Assembly (NCBI GenBank): GCA_947494965.1
Contig: CANLWV010000010.1
Location: 1-64,000, forward strand
Direction: 5' to 3'
DNA: 64,000 nucleotides
DNA from: an uncultured Salinicoccus sp.
GTDB taxonomy: Bacteria; Bacillota; Bacilli; Staphylococcales; Salinicoccaceae
The translations under genes were made by a program, and so were the position numbers. Below are positions 61,754-64,000 of the stretch, one piece after another; position 1 is the first letter of the stretch; each line of letters starts with the position of its first letter. The notes under the pieces are model-generated. The model was given only the letters and a program-made list of their open reading frames with translations, did not search any database and was not told the origin of the DNA.

Positions 61754-63070
61754 ATGGCTGAAAGAGATGAAAATGGACTTAAGTATGAGTCCTTTGATGC
61801 CCTATACAAAAAAAACAATACAAAAGAACTGACAGTGCGCGCCAAAGAGCTTGGGCTCTCCAACTACAGCCGGCTGAACAAGAAAGAACTGGTCCTTGCC
61901 ATCATGGAAGCCCAGATGGAGAAAGACGGCAACTATTATATGGAAGGGGTACTCGATGACATCCAACCGGATGGCTACGGTTTCCTGAGGACGGTCAACC
62001 TCTCCAAGGGGGAGAAGGACATATACATTTCTGCTTCCCAAATCCGCCGCTTCGAACTCAAAAAAGGCGATAAAGTCACAGGTAAAGTGCGCCGGCCGAA
62101 AGAGAACGAGAAATACTATGGATTGCTGCAGGTCGACTTCGTCAATGACCATAATGCAGAGCAGATAAAAAAACGCCCGCACTTCCAGGCACTTACACCG
62201 CTCTATCCCGATGAGCGCATGCATCTGGAAAACCGGCCTGAGGATCTATCGACGCGGATCATGGATCTTGTCACTCCGATCGGTTTCGGTCAGCGGGGGA
62301 TGATCGTCGCCCCACCTAAGGCAGGTAAGACTTCCCTTCTTAAAGAGATCGCCAATGCGATCACCAAAAACCATCCTGAATCAAAATTATTCATCCTCCT
62401 CATCGGCGAACGGCCTGAGGAAGTGACGGATCTCGAGCGGTCTGTTGAAGATGCGGAAGTTGTGCATTCGACCTTCGACGAACCGCCTGAACACCATGTC
62501 AAAGTTGCTGAACTGCTTCTTGAACGTTCGAAACGGCTCGTGGAGATGGGCGAGGATGTAGTGGTGTTGATGGATTCCATCACACGGCTTGCGAGGGCGT
62601 ATAACCTTGTGATCCCACCAAGTGGCCGCACGTTATCCGGTGGACTTGATCCGGCGAGCCTGCATCGACCGAAGCATTTCTTCGGTGCGGCAAGAAATAT
62701 AGAAGCCGGAGGCAGCCTGACCATCCTGGCTACAGCACTGGTGGATACAGGCAGCCGCATGGATGATGTAATCTATGAAGAGTTCAAAGGAACCGGCAAT
62801 ATGGAACTGCATCTGGACCGCAACATGAGCGAACGGAGGATCTATCCGGCAATCGATATCCGGCGCTCGAGCACCCGTAAAGAAGAACTGCTTCTCGATA
62901 AGGGGCAGCTCGAAGTATTATGGCAGCTCCGGAACTTGTTCACGGACTCCCCGGACTTCACCGAAAGGTTCTTGAAGATATTGAAACAGACCAAGACAAA
63001 CGAGGAATTTTTCGATGTGCTGCGCCAGCGGATGCTGTCTTCCCATTCGACCGGCCGCCCAGTCATCTGA
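61754..63070 (+). CDS. rho: Transcription termination factor Rho
   Basis: A 438-residue hexameric RNA helicase. N-terminal Rho_N helices (about 22-62, TVRAKELGLSNYSRLNKKELVLAI), the cold-shock RNA-binding domain (about 65-140, DDIQPDGYGFLR) and the RecA-like ATPase with P-loop APPKAGKTSLL (Lys at about 192) and Walker B VVVLMDSITRLAR. The Q-loop and R-loop region include GGLDPASLHRPKHFFGAARN. It loads on C-rich RNA and releases polymerase. The ATG at 61754 lacks a strong Shine-Dalgarno. Confidence 0.96.
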   Translation: MAERDENGLKYESFDALYKKNNTKELTVRAKELGLSNYSRLNKKELVLAIMEAQMEKDGNYYMEGVLDDIQPDGYGFLRTVNLSKGEKDIYISASQIRRFELKKGDKVTGKVRRPKENEKYYGLLQVDFVNDHNAEQIKKRPHFQALTPLYPDERMHLENRPEDLSTRIMDLVTPIGFGQRGMIVAPPKAGKTSLLKEIANAITKNHPESKLFILLIGERPEEVTDLERSVEDAEVVHSTFDEPPEHHVKVAELLLERSKRLVEMGEDVVVLMDSITRLARAYNLVIPPSGRTLSGGLDPASLHRPKHFFGAARNIEAGGSLTILATALVDTGSRMDDVIYEEFKGTGNMELHLDRNMSERRIYPAIDIRRSSTRKEELLLDKGQLEVLWQLRNLFTDSPDFTERFLKILKQTKTNEEFFDVLRQRMLSSHSTGRPVI

Positions 63071-63084
63071 ATTGAACAGAACGG

Positions 63085-63113
63085 TTGATTCTTTCTATTC
63101 CAACGTGTATAAT
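63085..63113 (+). promoter_or_regulatory. rpmE promoter
   Basis: TTGATT (63085-63090), 17-base spacer, TATAAT (63108-63113). It directs a leader of about 68 bases before rpmE. Confidence 0.75.
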
Positions 63114-63119
63114 GCAAAA

Positions 63120-63187
63120 GTATCGAAGTGGGCAACCCACTAATAACTCTGTTCCAGATGGTTCAGGGCAAAGGAGCTGAAAAGGTA
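63120..63187 (+). promoter_or_regulatory. rpmE 5' leader, candidate ribosomal-protein leader
   Basis: The leader begins with a hairpin GTGGG-CAA-CCCAC (63128-63140), followed by a mostly unpaired stretch with a small CCA-GA-TGG turn and a ribosome-binding region AAAGGAG/AAGG. L31 autoregulatory leaders are described in several bacterial groups; I cannot assign this one to a known class by eye. Confidence 0.35.
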
Positions 63188-63403
63188 ATGAAACAAGGAA
63201 TTCACCCGGAATACCACAGAGTGACTGTAAAGTGCTCATGTGGCAACGATTTTGAAACAGGATCAGTTAACAGCGAGGACATTACAGTAGAGGTTTGTGC
63301 TGAATGTCATCCATTCTATACTGGACGTCAAAAATTCGCATCTGCGGATGGCCGTATTGAAAAGTTCAACAAAAAATTCGGTTTCAAAAGCGCAAACGAA
63401 TAA
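63188..63403 (+). CDS. rpmE: 50S ribosomal protein L31, zinc-binding type
   Basis: A 71-residue ribosomal protein joining the two subunits. It has the zinc ligands CSCG near the N-terminus and CAEC further on ([12 protein letters not shown] and [17 protein letters not shown]), so it is the C+ type (RpmE) and not the Cys-free RpmE2 found here in S. aureus. The start is ATG 63188; the open frame to 63128 covers the leader hairpin and has no homology. Confidence 0.94.
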   Translation: MKQGIHPEYHRVTVKCSCGNDFETGSVNSEDITVEVCAECHPFYTGRQKFASADGRIEKFNKKFGFKSANE

Positions 63404-63411
63404 GAGTATAC

Positions 63412-63448
63412 AAACTGTATCGGGTTATATTCCGATACAGTTTTTTTA
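63412..63448 (+). terminator. rpmE terminator
   Basis: AACTGTATCGG and CCGATACAGTT with an 8-base loop, followed by TTTTTTA. Confidence 0.88.
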
Positions 63449-63502
63449 TTTCCGAATATGATATAATTAACGAGATTAAAGAGACGAAAAGGTGAAAAAT
63501 AT

Positions 63503-64000
63503 ATGTTTGATCAACTTGAAATAATTGAAAATCGCTATGAGATGCTGAATGAGCTGTTGAGCGACCCGGAAGTGGTCAGTGATTCAGATAAACTGAGAGA
63601 GTATTCGAAGGAGCAGAGCGATCTGCAGAAAACCGTCGAAGCATTCAGGGAGTATAAGCAACATAAGGAGACCATTGAAGAGTCACGGATGATGATGCAG
63701 GAGACGGATGACAAGGAAATGCTTGAAATGCTTAAGGAGGAGATTTCGGATTCCGAAAAGAAGATTCCTGAACTCGAAGACAGATTGAAGTTGCTCCTTA
63801 TTCCAAAAGATCCAAATGACGACAAGAACGTCATCATCGAGATAAGGGGTGCAGCAGGAGGAGACGAAGCGCAGATTTTTGCAGGCAACCTGTTCAGGAT
63901 GTATTCACGCTATGCAGAAGAAAACAACTGGAAGATAGAGGTCGTTGAGGCGAATGCCAGTGATCACGGTGGATACAAGGAGATCAGTTTCATGATCCAG
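63503..64000 (+). CDS. prfA: Peptide chain release factor 1, 5' part
   Basis: The first 166 residues of RF1, cut by the window end. It starts [19 protein letters not shown], has the helical domain 1, and reaches [21 protein letters not shown] in domain 2. The GGQ loop and the PxT anticodon-like motif lie beyond the window. AAAGGTGA precedes the ATG. In S. aureus a tdk gene separates rpmE2 from prfA; here they are adjacent. Confidence 0.95.
   Translation, partial: MFDQLEIIENRYEMLNELLSDPEVVSDSDKLREYSKEQSDLQKTVEAFREYKQHKETIEESRMMMQETDDKEMLEMLKEEISDSEKKIPELEDRLKLLLIPKDPNDDKNVIIEIRGAAGGDEAQIFAGNLFRMYSRYAEENNWKIEVVEANASDHGGYKEISFMIQ

Overview
The window is a gene-dense chromosomal segment from a low-to-medium GC Gram-positive coccus. 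The right end (rpoE, pyrG, a DUF2529 gene, fba, a transaldolase-like gene, murA2, rho, rpmE, prfA) is the classic Firmicutes block. The lack of spo0F beside pyrG, the type II pantothenate kinase, the MurA2 paralogue, the LysM-CHAP wall protein and the many salt and envelope functions point to Staphylococcaceae. By eye, base composition is near 45-48% GC, which fits Salinicoccus or a close halotolerant relative better than Staphylococcus. This placement is inference. I saw no rRNA, tRNA, insertion sequence, prophage or CRISPR array.

Layout. 0-4 kb: an S9 peptidase, a secreted LysM-CHAP protein and two tiny ORFs. 4-7.2 kb: a candidate small RNA, then csoR-copA-copZ under a promoter with a CsoR-type operator between its -35 and -10. 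7.3-10.7 kb: a CNNM/HlyC-type protein, a Gfo/Idh/MocA oxidoreductase and an aldo-keto reductase. 10.8-14.2 kb: phosphonate/phosphite-type ABC transporter (phnD, phnC, two phnE). 14.3-17.7 kb: a metallophosphoesterase, then a divergent N-succinylamino acid racemase/OSBS-family enzyme and M20 amidohydrolase. 17.8-24 kb: membrane proteins, a MarR-MMPL operon and a large-subunit catalase. 24-25 kb: the wreck of a mannitol (mtl) operon, in which the first codons of mtlA are fused to the end of mtlD, with regulatory DNA still visible. 25-33.9 kb: RarD, a lipoprotein, a pcm/dioxygenase operon divergent from an MhqD-like hydrolase, a HAD phosphatase, AzlCD, a SEC-C protein and gamma-glutamyltransferase. 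34-42 kb: an LtaS-like sulfatase, a two-part chromate transporter, MurJ with a coupled leader ORF, and a namA-formamidase-glycerate kinase operon. 42-47.2 kb: a TRAP permease fragment, arsRBC, and a ureohydrolase/Nramp-like/OsmC group. 47-53.6 kb: a lipoprotein and K+/H+ antiporter, an orphan ABC ATPase, coaW, a BCCT carrier and a double GNAT protein. 53.7-64 kb: the housekeeping block, interrupted by a P1B-4 metal ATPase that has a Fur box upstream.

Themes: metal handling (CsoR/CopA/CopZ, ArsRBC, ChrA, Fur-linked P1B-4 ATPase), osmotic and ion homeostasis (BCCT, NhaP2-type antiporter, CNNM), oxidative and electrophile stress (catalase, OsmC, quinone-type detoxification, OYE), and envelope building (MurA2, MurJ, LtaS-like, LysM-CHAP).

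The best candidate for an undescribed system is 44.5-46.7 kb. It pairs a ureohydrolase whose bridging metal-ligand Asp is replaced by Cys237 with an Nramp-fold transporter that has lost the DPGN and MPH metal motifs. Other leads are the structured small-RNA candidate upstream of csoR and the leader ORF coupled to murJ.
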